IMG/VR virus record: IMGVR_UViG_3300031746_000155
Span: 1-25,639 of that record
Reading direction: 5' to 3' (one strand)
Length of the DNA stretch: 25,639 nt
From: a virus
In this document: positions 5,678-13,417 of the stretch, in pieces
How the letters are laid out: each line of letters begins with the position of its first letter
Position numbering within the stretch: position 1 is the first letter of the stretch
Notes under the pieces: generated by a model
The model's input: the letters and a program-made list of their open reading frames with translations, nothing else
Told to the model about the DNA's origin: nothing
Database searches by the model: none
Program-made: the position numbers and the translations under genes

Positions 5678-8341
5678 ATGAGCAAAGAACAGATGGTGAC
5701 GATGAACAGCCCGCGGGTGCGGGAGATCCTCGAGGCTCGTGCTCACGGGATCCCCGTGCCGCCCATGCCGGGCCCCCCCAGCCCCAAGGTCTTGGATATA
5801 TTCCCGGATGGCGCATGGCGCGACCATCGCTGTTTCATCATTGGGGGCGGTCCATCGCTCAAGGGGTTTGACTTCGGGCGGCTCCGGGGCGAGAAAGTCA
5901 TCGCCATAAACAAGGCGTTTTTCGATGTGCCCTGGGCGGACATCATGTTTTCAATAGACCGCGCTTTTCTCGACCTCATCATATCCGGAAAGTTCGGCGA
6001 GAATTATCGTCAAGCCTTTGAATCTTTCGGAGGCGTGAAACTGTGGCTTGATATCTTCAAGTCCAGCTATCCGCCCGGGATCTACTTCGTTCCATCCGCC
6101 GGCAAGATCGGATGGACGCGGAGCCTAAGGGAAGGTCTTTTTCATGGCCAGAATTCAGGCTACGGTGCGCTGAATCTGGCCCTCGTTCTCGGCGCCAACC
6201 CGATCTACCTCCTGGGCTATGATTGCTCACGGGGCCCGGGGGGCGAGACACACTACCATGACGGCTATCCTTGCGGCTTAAAGCCCGAGGATTTAAATAC
6301 TTTTCGATCCGACTTCGAAGCCGGGATGCCATTGCTCCCTCGCGATAGGCGGATCGTGAACCTCAACCCGGATTCAGCTCTCCGGTGTTTTGAGTTTGGG
6401 CGCCTGGAGGATATCAGATTTGCGCTCCCGGCCGACTATCGGCGGGTCTCTGTTCCTTTGGTTCCCCTCCCGCCGGCCGTCCCCAGAAAACCGGAACCGC
6501 CTGTTTTATTCTCCGGCCCGCTGGGCTTCGGAGACAATATCAATCTCAGGATTGTGATCAGGCACTTGGCCCGAAGACATGAGATTATCTACCTCTCCAC
6601 GACCATTCCCGAGGCCTTCTGGGATTTTCCGAACGTTCGGTTCGTGAGGCCCGATCCGGGACATCTGAGAACTCAGGCTAAACATCTCGCCTCCTTCCCC
6701 CCGGATTTCTTTTCTGAAATTCCCAAGGAGACACCCAGGATGGGCTGGGGCCTGGGCTACACACCCCAGAAGTGGCCGAGGCTCTCGGATGGGAACGTCA
6801 AGCAGGCGGATTTCCCGGGAGAGGAGATCACGGTCTCCGAGTGCATTCGCCGCCGGGCCGGAATCCCTCGCGAGGAGTTTGATTTTACATTCCCCGTGAG
6901 ACAAAAGTGGATCGAGGCGGCTCGGAGCTTCGTCTCCGGTTTGGACCTCAAGGGAAAAAAGCTTTGTCTCGTGCGGCCGAATACACTCCGTCCCGAATGG
7001 CTCTGCCCGACACGGAACCCTAAAACCGAGCATTATCAGACGCTCATTGATCTCTATAGGGACGAGTATTTCTTCCTCAGCGTGGCCGACCTCGAGGATG
7101 GCAAGGAATGGCTTGATGGGGAGATCCTGGGGATCGACGCCATTCTCCATCGAGGCGAGGTCCCGTGGTCGACGCTCTTCGGCCTCATTAAGATCAGCGA
7201 CATGTTCATCACCAACCCGGGCTGGGGCATGTTGGCCGGAATCGCGACGAGGGCCAAGACGTTCACGATCTTTGGTGGGGAGCTCCATCCACGTTACTTT
7301 GTGGACGAGCATGTCGGGACCCAGAATTTCGGCTATGTGGCCCCGGATCCTTTTTGTAATTGCTTTAAAATGGAGCATGCCTGTAACAAGAAGATCCCTC
7401 GTAGCCGATTGATTGCGGCCTTCGAAGAGTTGCGAACCAGGCCGAAGTGGGAGAAGCAGATTACCGTCGGCCTTGCACCCGGCCTGGGTGATGTCCATTG
7501 GCCACTCCTGAAGATGGAGTCATTTAAGGAGAAGAATGCGGTCGACCGTCTCCGCATCTCAATCTCCAACGAGCATGATTATCCTTTGGAATTCGCGAGG
7601 CATGTGCCATTTGTCGACGAGGTCCAGAGGTCCAAGCCCAGGTTCCCATTTCGAATGTCTCTTGCCGGCGGCGACGGCCGACCCCTGGATGCGGGAGCGA
7701 ATGGTGCGGATTGCATCATGGAATTCGGTTCCCGCCTCGAGGCCGGCATGTCCCTCGAGAGAATCCTGCCCGAATATGAGACCAACTGGGGGTATGAGAT
7801 CAAGGGCCTTGACGAATACAGCGCCTTTATTGCCGACCTTCGCAAAAAAACCGGAGGCCGGCTCGTTCTCTTCTATCCGTCTTCTGTAGGCTCGAACAAA
7901 AATTGGGCGCGCGGTCAATGGACGCCCGAATCCTGGATAGCCCTCGCGCGTCTCATTAAGGCCAAGAACGGTTGCCCGCCTGTTCTCGTCGGGGCTGAAT
8001 TCGATCGCGACTATGCTGATGTTTTGACATCCAATAGCAATGGCCCTCTTTTTATCAATCTCGTGGGTCAGATGCCGATCATGAAGACCCTGGCGATCGT
8101 TCGCGGGGCCGATCTCATGCTCGGATTCTCGGCAGGGATCGCCATAATGGCGACGCATTTCCGGGTTCCATGCGCGATCTTCTGGCCGATCCGGGGCGTC
8201 TCTGAATATCCGCTCTATAACCCGCTGTTCATGCGCTCGTGGATCCCGCCGTGGGCGGAAGACAATTATTTCGGCTTTGCCTATGGCGATCCCAAGACCA
8301 CTCCCCGTGGAGTATTCGAAACCGTGGAGAAGTTCCTGTGA
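5678..8341 (+). CDS. Three-domain glycosyltransferase: GGGPSL/DUF115-like plus two GT9-like GT-B domains
   Basis: The product has 887 residues. Domain 1 (about 50-260) has the nucleotide-binding-like CFIIGGGPSLKGFDF motif (GGGPSL at 56-61), then VIAINKAF, PWADIMFSID and LLGYDCS with a downstream THYHDG. This resembles DUF115/Maf-like proteins and a GGGPSL protein type often seen in phages. After a proline-rich linker (260-275), domain 2 (about 276-585) and domain 3 (about 595-887) each resemble heptosyltransferase-family (GT9) GT-B folds. Each starts with a Gly loop (GPLGFGDN, GLAPGLGDVHW) and has a sugar-nucleotide half (FITNPGWGMLAGIATRA; YPSSVGSNKNW then LVGQMPIMKTLAIVRGADLMLGFSAG). The role inferred is transfer of sugars to a glycan or virion protein. 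No Shine-Dalgarno precedes the ATG. The stop overlaps the next gene's GTG. Confidence 0.75.
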   Translation: MSKEQMVTMNSPRVREILEARAHGIPVPPMPGPPSPKVLDIFPDGAWRDHRCFIIGGGPSLKGFDFGRLRGEKVIAINKAFFDVPWADIMFSIDRAFLDLIISGKFGENYRQAFESFGGVKLWLDIFKSSYPPGIYFVPSAGKIGWTRSLREGLFHGQNSGYGALNLALVLGANPIYLLGYDCSRGPGGETHYHDGYPCGLKPEDLNTFRSDFEAGMPLLPRDRRIVNLNPDSALRCFEFGRLEDIRFALPADYRRVSVPLVPLPPAVPRKPEPPVLFSGPLGFGDNINLRIVIRHLARRHEIIYLSTTIPEAFWDFPNVRFVRPDPGHLRTQAKHLASFPPDFFSEIPKETPRMGWGLGYTPQKWPRLSDGNVKQADFPGEEITVSECIRRRAGIPREEFDFTFPVRQKWIEAARSFVSGLDLKGKKLCLVRPNTLRPEWLCPTRNPKTEHYQTLIDLYRDEYFFLSVADLEDGKEWLDGEILGIDAILHRGEVPWSTLFGLIKISDMFITNPGWGMLAGIATRAKTFTIFGGELHPRYFVDEHVGTQNFGYVAPDPFCNCFKMEHACNKKIPRSRLIAAFEELRTRPKWEKQITVGLAPGLGDVHWPLLKMESFKEKNAVDRLRISISNEHDYPLEFARHVPFVDEVQRSKPRFPFRMSLAGGDGRPLDAGANGADCIMEFGSRLEAGMSLERILPEYETNWGYEIKGLDEYSAFIADLRKKTGGRLVLFYPSSVGSNKNWARGQWTPESWIALARLIKAKNGCPPVLVGAEFDRDYADVLTSNSNGPLFINLVGQMPIMKTLAIVRGADLMLGFSAGIAIMATHFRVPCAIFWPIRGVSEYPLYNPLFMRSWIPPWAEDNYFGFAYGDPKTTPRGVFETVEKFL

Positions 8342-9345
8342 AGGCCGCAATCCTTGTCCGACACGGCGCCCCCCTTGTTGTGGATGAGGTTGATCCTTTG
8401 GACTTGGGGCAGGGGCAAGCGTTGGTCCGAATCCGAGCTAGTGGAATCTGCGGAAAACAGATCAATGAGATCGCCGGCAATTGCGGGTCGGACAAGTACA
8501 TGCCTCACCTCTTGGGCCATGAGGGAGCGGGTATCGTTCAGGAAATTGGCCCGGGTGTGACGCACTTCAAACCCGGAGATCACGTTGTCCTTCATTGGCG
8601 CAAAGGCGCGGGAATTGAGGCGGAGTGTCCGCGCTATCGCTGGGGCGATGAATTCATCGGTGGGGGGCCGGTAACGACCTTCAACGAGTATGCGGTCGTG
8701 AGCGAGAACCGCTTGACCCGCATCGAGGATGATATTCCTCTGGACCTGGCGGCCCTCATGGGTTGTGCCGTGACAACGGGCCTGGGTGTAGTGCTGAATG
8801 ACGCCCGGCTCCAACCCGGCCAGAGCCTGGCGATCATTGGCTGTGGAGGCGTGGGTTTGAATGTGATCCAGGGGGCGAAGCTCGCGGGGGCCAAAAGCAT
8901 CTGGGCGATAGACCCGGCCGAGGGCAAGATGCTCAAGGCCCATGAGTTCGGGGCTACGCTGACCTCCGAGGTTGTCTATGAATTTCTCCCTGTTCCCGGG
9001 CCGGATATCATCGTGGACACAACGGGCAATCCCGTGCTCATTGCCTGGGCCTTCGCCCTCGTGGCGCCCGGAGGTAAGGTCATTGCGGTTGGCCAACCTC
9101 CCCGGGGCGTCAATCTCGTGCTTCCCGACTTTGCCCGGAACATGAAGGGCAAGACGCTCATGGACAGCCAGGGCGGGGGGACTGACCCAAATGCCGATAT
9201 TCCACTCTATCTTACCTATTGGCGGAGAGGCTTGCTCAAACTTAAAGAACTCATCACTCACCGCTTCCCGCTCGAGGATGTAAATGAGGCGCTGGACATC
9301 ATGCGCTCAGGCGCCGCGGGACGGATCATCCTGGAGATGGCATGA
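8338..9345 (+). CDS. Zinc-type medium-chain dehydrogenase (alcohol dehydrogenase-like)
   Basis: The preferred start is GTG 8338, overlapping the previous TGA (GTGA). An ATG 99 bases upstream would add 33 residues lying inside the glycosyltransferase gene and unlike the family. The 335-residue product begins at the usual MDR N-terminal strand. Expected catalytic zinc ligands are visible: Cys38 in SGICGK, His61-Glu62 in GHEGAG, and Cys143 in MGCAVTTG. The Rossmann motif IGCGGVG (167-173) is followed by an acidic Asp after the second strand (AIDPAE), suggesting NAD(H). The four-cysteine structural-zinc lobe of classical alcohol dehydrogenases is absent; that region reads HWRKGAGIEAECPRYRW. It probably oxidises or reduces a sugar-linked hydroxyl or aldehyde. 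The substrate is unknown. ATGA overlap couples it to the TPP enzyme. Confidence 0.85.
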   Translation: MKAAILVRHGAPLVVDEVDPLDLGQGQALVRIRASGICGKQINEIAGNCGSDKYMPHLLGHEGAGIVQEIGPGVTHFKPGDHVVLHWRKGAGIEAECPRYRWGDEFIGGGPVTTFNEYAVVSENRLTRIEDDIPLDLAALMGCAVTTGLGVVLNDARLQPGQSLAIIGCGGVGLNVIQGAKLAGAKSIWAIDPAEGKMLKAHEFGATLTSEVVYEFLPVPGPDIIVDTTGNPVLIAWAFALVAPGGKVIAVGQPPRGVNLVLPDFARNMKGKTLMDSQGGGTDPNADIPLYLTYWRRGLLKLKELITHRFPLEDVNEALDIMRSGAAGRIILEMA

Positions 9346-10520
9346 CCAAGCGGGGCCTCATCGACTTCGAGAAGCACATCGCCGAACTCTATGATGCCGG
9401 CGAGCTGCCCTACCTTGTTCATCTTTCGGGTGGAAACGAGGATCAACTCATCGAGATTTTCAAGGATATCCGCCCTGATGATTACGTCTTCAGCACTCAC
9501 CGCAACCATTATCACTATCTACTTCACGGCGGATCACCAGAAGCCCTTGAGCAGAAGATCCTCAGCGGCAAAAGCATGTTCGTATTCGATAGAGCGATGA
9601 ATTTCTATTCGTCCTCCATCGTGGCTGCTGCTCCGGCTATTGCCGCGGGCGTGGCCTGGGCGTTGAAGCGCAAGGGAAGTACCCAAAGGGTTTGGTGCTT
9701 CATCGGTGACGGGGCCGAGGATGAGGGTCATTTTTATGAGGCTGCGCGGTACGTGGACGGCTGGGACCTGCCCTGTATGTTCATCATTGAGGACAATGAC
9801 CGGAACGTCGTGGCCTCCAAGCGAGAACGGCGCGGAAACGACCGATTCGACTGGCCCAATTGCGTTCAACGTTATACCTACATGTCGACATATCCTCATG
9901 GCGGGACGGGGACACCTGGCTGGCTGAAGTTCAAGAGCGAGGCGCAAATTGTCACGCACCCGCTCGCCAATGGCGGCTTTGTTCTTTCCTGGCATGAGAC
10001 CATCAAGACCGACAATTATTTCGCCGCCGTCCGACAGTCCTGCGAAAGCCTGGCCGCTGGGGGCGCTATTTTCATCGGTTATAACGTCAAATACGGCGGG
10101 GCTTATGGTACATTCAAGGAAATTCCCGATGATCTGAAGATCGAGACTCCATTGGCTGAGAACCTAATGCTCGGCTTGGGCATGGGCATGAGCCTCGAGG
10201 GATTCCGGCCCGTCGTATTCTTTGAGCGCCATGAATTCCTGATGAATGCGATGGATGCCCTGGTCAATACCCTGGACGTGATCGAGACTATAAGCGATGG
10301 CGAATACCGAATGCCGGTCATTATCAAGGCCGTGGCCGGGGGCATTAAGCCGTTCTATGCGGGATTGACTCATACCCGGAATTTCGCAGATGAGATTCGA
10401 GCCCTAGTCCACTTTCCGGTTTACGCCCCAGAAACAGGGCAGGAAGTGCTTACCGCCTATACCCTGGCACAGAAGGCCCAGGGTCCGGTCATGATCTCGG
10501 AGAAGAAGGAGCTTTATTGA
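9342..10520 (+). CDS. Compact TPP-dependent enzyme: fused E1-alpha-like and E1-beta-like domains
   Basis: This 392-residue protein joins two parts of 2-oxoacid dehydrogenase E1. Residues about 45-170 resemble the E1-alpha PP domain: STHRNHYHYLLHGG corresponds to the RdHgh substrate loop, and GDGAEDEGHFYEAARY ... LPCMFIIEDND is the TPP/Mg motif (GDG at 122-124, closing acidic-Asn at 151-153). Residues about 205-390 resemble the E1-beta PYR domain: GTFKEIPDDLKIETPLAEN, with the Glu expected to activate TPP, then GMSLEGFRPVVFF and a Thr-His motif (AGLTHTRNF). The separate E1 subunits are much longer, and the beta C-terminal transketolase domain is missing. It may catalyse ketol or acyl transfer onto a sugar rather than work in an E2-linked complex. 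Its stop overlaps the next gene's TTG start. Confidence 0.8.
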   Translation: MTKRGLIDFEKHIAELYDAGELPYLVHLSGGNEDQLIEIFKDIRPDDYVFSTHRNHYHYLLHGGSPEALEQKILSGKSMFVFDRAMNFYSSSIVAAAPAIAAGVAWALKRKGSTQRVWCFIGDGAEDEGHFYEAARYVDGWDLPCMFIIEDNDRNVVASKRERRGNDRFDWPNCVQRYTYMSTYPHGGTGTPGWLKFKSEAQIVTHPLANGGFVLSWHETIKTDNYFAAVRQSCESLAAGGAIFIGYNVKYGGAYGTFKEIPDDLKIETPLAENLMLGLGMGMSLEGFRPVVFFERHEFLMNAMDALVNTLDVIETISDGEYRMPVIIKAVAGGIKPFYAGLTHTRNFADEIRALVHFPVYAPETGQEVLTAYTLAQKAQGPVMISEKKELY

Positions 10521-11197
10521 ACGTTCTCGTCACCGGCTCATCTCACGGCCTCGGAGCCGCCCTGGCCTTGAAGTTTGCGCGGGAAGGGTGTGGAGTCATT
10601 CTCCACGGTCGGGACGGAAAGGCGTTGACCTTGATCTCGGAGGAAATTGAATCCTACGGTAGGCCCGCCCTCAAGGTCAAGGGGGATATTCAAAAGAAGA
10701 AAACCATTGACCGTCTCTATCAAGCGGCCCGGAAAATGGATATCAATATTCTCATCAACAACGCGGGTTCCTATTACAGGGGCCCGGCCGTCGAATCATT
10801 GGGGAAGACCCTCGAATCGGTGATCGGAACGAATCTCATTGCTCCCATCCGGCTGTCGCTTTTCGTCTATCAATTCTTTGTCGCCAAGGGCCACGGACTC
10901 ATCGTGAACATCAATTCCCTGGCCGGGAAGGGATTCAACGACCAAGAGGCTATCTATTCTGCTTCGAAGTGGGGGCTGCGTGGGTTCATGGGATCCTTCA
11001 AGCACGAAGCGCGCAAGAACGGCGTATATGTCCTTGATGTTTTTCTGGGAGCGATGCGGACTGGTATGTCCGCCGAAAAGGCCAAGTTTCTCAATCTCAT
11101 CAACCCGGATGAAGCAGCCTCGGCGATCTACCGGGCCTGCATAGATTACAGAACGGCAAACGTGAATGAGATCGAGATCGGCCGGAGGCAACCATGA
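10517..11197 (+). CDS. Short-chain dehydrogenase/reductase
   Basis: A classical SDR of 226 residues, slightly short for the family. The cofactor motif TGSSHGLG is at 6-13, NNAG at 81-84, and the catalytic triad is recognisable as Ser134 (NINSLAG) and YSASK (Tyr147, Lys151). The start is a TTG overlapping the TPP-enzyme stop (TTGA), which places M-N-V-L-V directly at the first Rossmann strand as the family requires. It would reduce a ketone or oxidise a hydroxyl with NAD(P)H, plausibly the product of the upstream TPP enzyme; the substrate is not visible. Its last bases contain the GGAGG for the neck adaptor gene and it overlaps that gene by ATGA. Confidence 0.88.
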   Translation: MNVLVTGSSHGLGAALALKFAREGCGVILHGRDGKALTLISEEIESYGRPALKVKGDIQKKKTIDRLYQAARKMDINILINNAGSYYRGPAVESLGKTLESVIGTNLIAPIRLSLFVYQFFVAKGHGLIVNINSLAGKGFNDQEAIYSASKWGLRGFMGSFKHEARKNGVYVLDVFLGAMRTGMSAEKAKFLNLINPDEAASAIYRACIDYRTANVNEIEIGRRQP

Positions 11198-11706
11198 GCG
11201 AAATAGGTTGGACTGACTTGGCTGCGGCTAATGCCTACTTCACGGCGGAGCGCCTTGATTCATCGGCCTGGGATGTGCTTGCAACCCTGCCCGGGGGCAA
11301 AGACGGCAAAACGGCCGTCCTCAACATGGCCTATAACCGCCTTCGGTTCTGCCAGGATTTTGGAATTCCCACGAGTCCCACGGCGGCCCAACTCGAACGC
11401 CTAAAGTACGCCCAGCTGGAGCTTGCCTATTATCTCGCCATGCATCTTTCCGATGAGGATCGGCGGAAGGGCTTACAGGCTCAGGGAGTCACGGCAGCCG
11501 GGGTCGTCAAGGAAAATTACGCAGGCGGGGGGGCAAATCGAACCGCCAGCGAAGAAATCCTGGACAAACTTCCCTTACCCCCCATCGTAAGGGAGCTCAT
11601 GGGCGAATTCTGCTCCACGGATAACGTTTATGTCCGAGATATCGCCCGGGATGAGAACTACCGCGTTAACGAGGACGTGACGGAAAAAGAAGGGAAGCTG
11701 CTTTAA
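11194..11706 (+). CDS. Head-tail connector/adaptor, DnaT-like phage family
   Basis: The 170-residue product has an N-terminal helical bundle starting WTDLAAANAYFTAERL and continuing KTAVLNMAYNRLRF and KYAQLELAYYLA. This is the pattern of the family called 'putative DnaT-like ssDNA-binding protein' in phage genomes, which structurally resembles the gp6-type adaptor ring beneath the portal. It would dock on the portal and form the first neck ring. A good ribosome site (GGAGG, 11184-11188, five-base spacer) lies inside the end of the SDR gene. The C-terminal third is more polar and may reach the next ring. Position at the head of the neck-gene series supports the role. Confidence 0.65.
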   Translation: MSEIGWTDLAAANAYFTAERLDSSAWDVLATLPGGKDGKTAVLNMAYNRLRFCQDFGIPTSPTAAQLERLKYAQLELAYYLAMHLSDEDRRKGLQAQGVTAAGVVKENYAGGGANRTASEEILDKLPLPPIVRELMGEFCSTDNVYVRDIARDENYRVNEDVTEKEGKLL

Positions 11707-11708
11707 CC

Positions 11709-13073
11709 ATGTCGAACCCTGCCGGCCAGATCCCGATGAATGCGCGAGTCGCAGAGATAGCGGGGATCTATGCCCGGGCACAGCAGGCGCTGAAGGCTGA
11801 GCTTTCGATGACCACGCCGGGAAGCTATTCAAACCTCAATGCTTCAAAGGCAAAGCACAGGGCCGAGCGCATCATCGGTGAATTGAACGCGAGCGCCCAG
11901 AGGTGGGTGGCGGATCCGTATGTAGCCCGGGGCGCGGCGCTCTATTTCGCCCGCGTCAATTTTATGATCCTCAAATCCACGAGGACCTATCTGGCGGCCC
12001 GGGCCCATGATGCGCAGCAGCTTGAGGCGGATCCCGAAAACCTGAGCCGGGTCGGCCTTATCTCGTCACGGATCCTCAATGGGATCTCCGGGCCTGGGCT
12101 TGGAGTCCATATTGAAGCCGCTGCCCGCGATCTGGTCCGGGAAGCCCGGATCGAAGCGATGGCCGGGGGGCGCCGGCGGAACGCGATCATCACCGGAAAA
12201 GAATCCCATGCGCTTCTCCGGAGGTTTCTCGACGCGCATGAACAGAATGTGATTGTGGCTATATTGAGCACCTGGGGAGCCCAGGCGGATCTCATCTCTG
12301 AATTCATCCTCAAGCGGATGCTTTCAACCGGCAAGCCGGATCCCTACCTCATCGATTCTTTTAACCGAATGAACCGGGCGGCCGTCCGGGATGGGGTCAT
12401 GGCCAAGGCGGCCAGGGGGATGACTGAGGCGAGTACCGATATCGAGACGCGGGCCAGGCTGATATTCAAGGAAGAAGGGACGGTTCTCCCGCGCCCTCGA
12501 AGATCAAGGTATTTCGAGTATTTCACGGGGACGCAGGCGGCGATCCAAAAGTTCATCGACAAAAGGGGAGCGGCCCTTGTCACCAACCTCAACGCCGATG
12601 GCCTGGCTGTGCTTCGGGCGATGCTGGATATTGCCCTCGAGCACATGCTCAGCCCCTACCAGCTTTCACGGATCGTGAAGCCCTGCATTGGCCTGACTGA
12701 CCGCGATGCGGGAGCCGTCTCGAAGTTACTCACTTCACTTCTTGATCAGGGCATGTCCTATGATGAGGCGCTGGCCAAGGCCAAGGAATACGCGGACGAA
12801 CTCCGTGATGCCCGGGCCATGAACATCGCCCGGACGGAGTTGGCTGAGGCCTTCAATCAGGGCCAGCTCGATGCCCTCCAGGATGCCATGTACGAACTCG
12901 GGGCACAGGCAGCCAAGGACTGGGAAACGGCGCAGGATGAGCGGACCTGCGAAGAATGCGCGGGGTTGGACGGGGAGACCGTGGGAATCAATGAATCTTT
13001 CTCCAATGGTGCCGTCTGCCCGCCGGCACATCCCTCATGCCGCTGTTCACTCGGCTATACGATGCTCCAATGA
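11709..13073 (+). CDS. Mu gpF-like minor head protein (SPP1 gp7 family)
   Basis: A 454-residue, largely helical protein. Near the C-terminus it has the hallmark cluster of the Mu F/SPP1 gp7 family: ERTCEECAGLDGE, then VCPPAHPSCRCSLGY (about residues 411-450). Arg-Asn-rich helices with NIARTELAEAFNQGQ precede it, as is usual. Members associate with the portal inside or at the head vertex and affect DNA ejection or packaging. In many phages this gene directly follows the portal; here it is displaced to after the capsid, cassette and adaptor genes. The start ATG lies just after the previous stop, with only a weak purine stretch upstream. It overlaps the next gene at ATGATG. Confidence 0.85.
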   Translation: MSNPAGQIPMNARVAEIAGIYARAQQALKAELSMTTPGSYSNLNASKAKHRAERIIGELNASAQRWVADPYVARGAALYFARVNFMILKSTRTYLAARAHDAQQLEADPENLSRVGLISSRILNGISGPGLGVHIEAAARDLVREARIEAMAGGRRRNAIITGKESHALLRRFLDAHEQNVIVAILSTWGAQADLISEFILKRMLSTGKPDPYLIDSFNRMNRAAVRDGVMAKAARGMTEASTDIETRARLIFKEEGTVLPRPRRSRYFEYFTGTQAAIQKFIDKRGAALVTNLNADGLAVLRAMLDIALEHMLSPYQLSRIVKPCIGLTDRDAGAVSKLLTSLLDQGMSYDEALAKAKEYADELRDARAMNIARTELAEAFNQGQLDALQDAMYELGAQAAKDWETAQDERTCEECAGLDGETVGINESFSNGAVCPPAHPSCRCSLGYTMLQ

Positions 13074-13417
13074 TGAACGTTTACCTGACCGAACCGATCA
13101 AGATCCAGAAGCCTATCTCTTTGTCCGATGGCCAGGGCGGGCATCCCAAGAACTATGCCGACGTGGCGGAGGTCAAGGCGATGGTTGAGGAGCTGAGCGG
13201 GCGGGAGCTTTTTTACGCCCAGCAGCTCCGCGCTGAGGTGACTCATAAAGTCACAATCCTTTGGCGAAGCGATATCAAAAATAATATGCGGATCATCCGG
13301 GCGGACAGTTCGATTCTCCGGATCGAATCTGTCCTCTCTAAGGACCGGGGCGGTTTCACGGCCACGGGCGGGTTCCTGGAAATCACATGCGTCGAGGTGA
13401 AGACCAGTGAAGACTGA
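13070..13417 (+). CDS. Head-tail joining protein (SPP1 gp16/HK97 gp9-like)
   Basis: The 115-residue beta-rich protein has the feel of the phage head-tail joining family. It has an early GQGGHPKNYADVAEVKAMVEEL strand-loop region, a central REL-type segment (SGRELFYAQQL), and an HKVTILWRSDIKNNMRI strand pair in the normal order. Start ATG 13070 overlaps the previous stop by ATGA. A second ATG at 13073 is equally possible, and an ATG at 13037 would overlap the previous gene more deeply and add an unlikely N-terminus. It would form the stopper ring between adaptor and tail. Confidence 0.7.
   Translation: MMNVYLTEPIKIQKPISLSDGQGGHPKNYADVAEVKAMVEELSGRELFYAQQLRAEVTHKVTILWRSDIKNNMRIIRADSSILRIESVLSKDRGGFTATGGFLEITCVEVKTSED

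Noticed and set aside
6506-7498. Minus-strand open frame of 330 codons opposite the glycosyltransferase
   Set aside because: It is antisense to a gene with clear domain motifs and reads as low-information His/Arg/Glu-rich sequence.
8239-8337. N-terminal extension of the dehydrogenase from an ATG inside the glycosyltransferase gene
   Set aside because: The added 33 residues are unlike MDR proteins, and GTG 8338 starts directly at the first strand with a GTGA overlap.
8281-9261. Minus-strand open frame of 326 codons opposite the dehydrogenase
   Set aside because: The + strand carries catalytic zinc and Rossmann motifs; the antisense frame has none.
9342-10520. TPP enzyme as part of a pyruvate dehydrogenase complex
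   Set aside because: No E2 or lipoyl gene is nearby, the protein lacks the transketolase C-terminal domain, and the neighbours are sugar-type enzymes.
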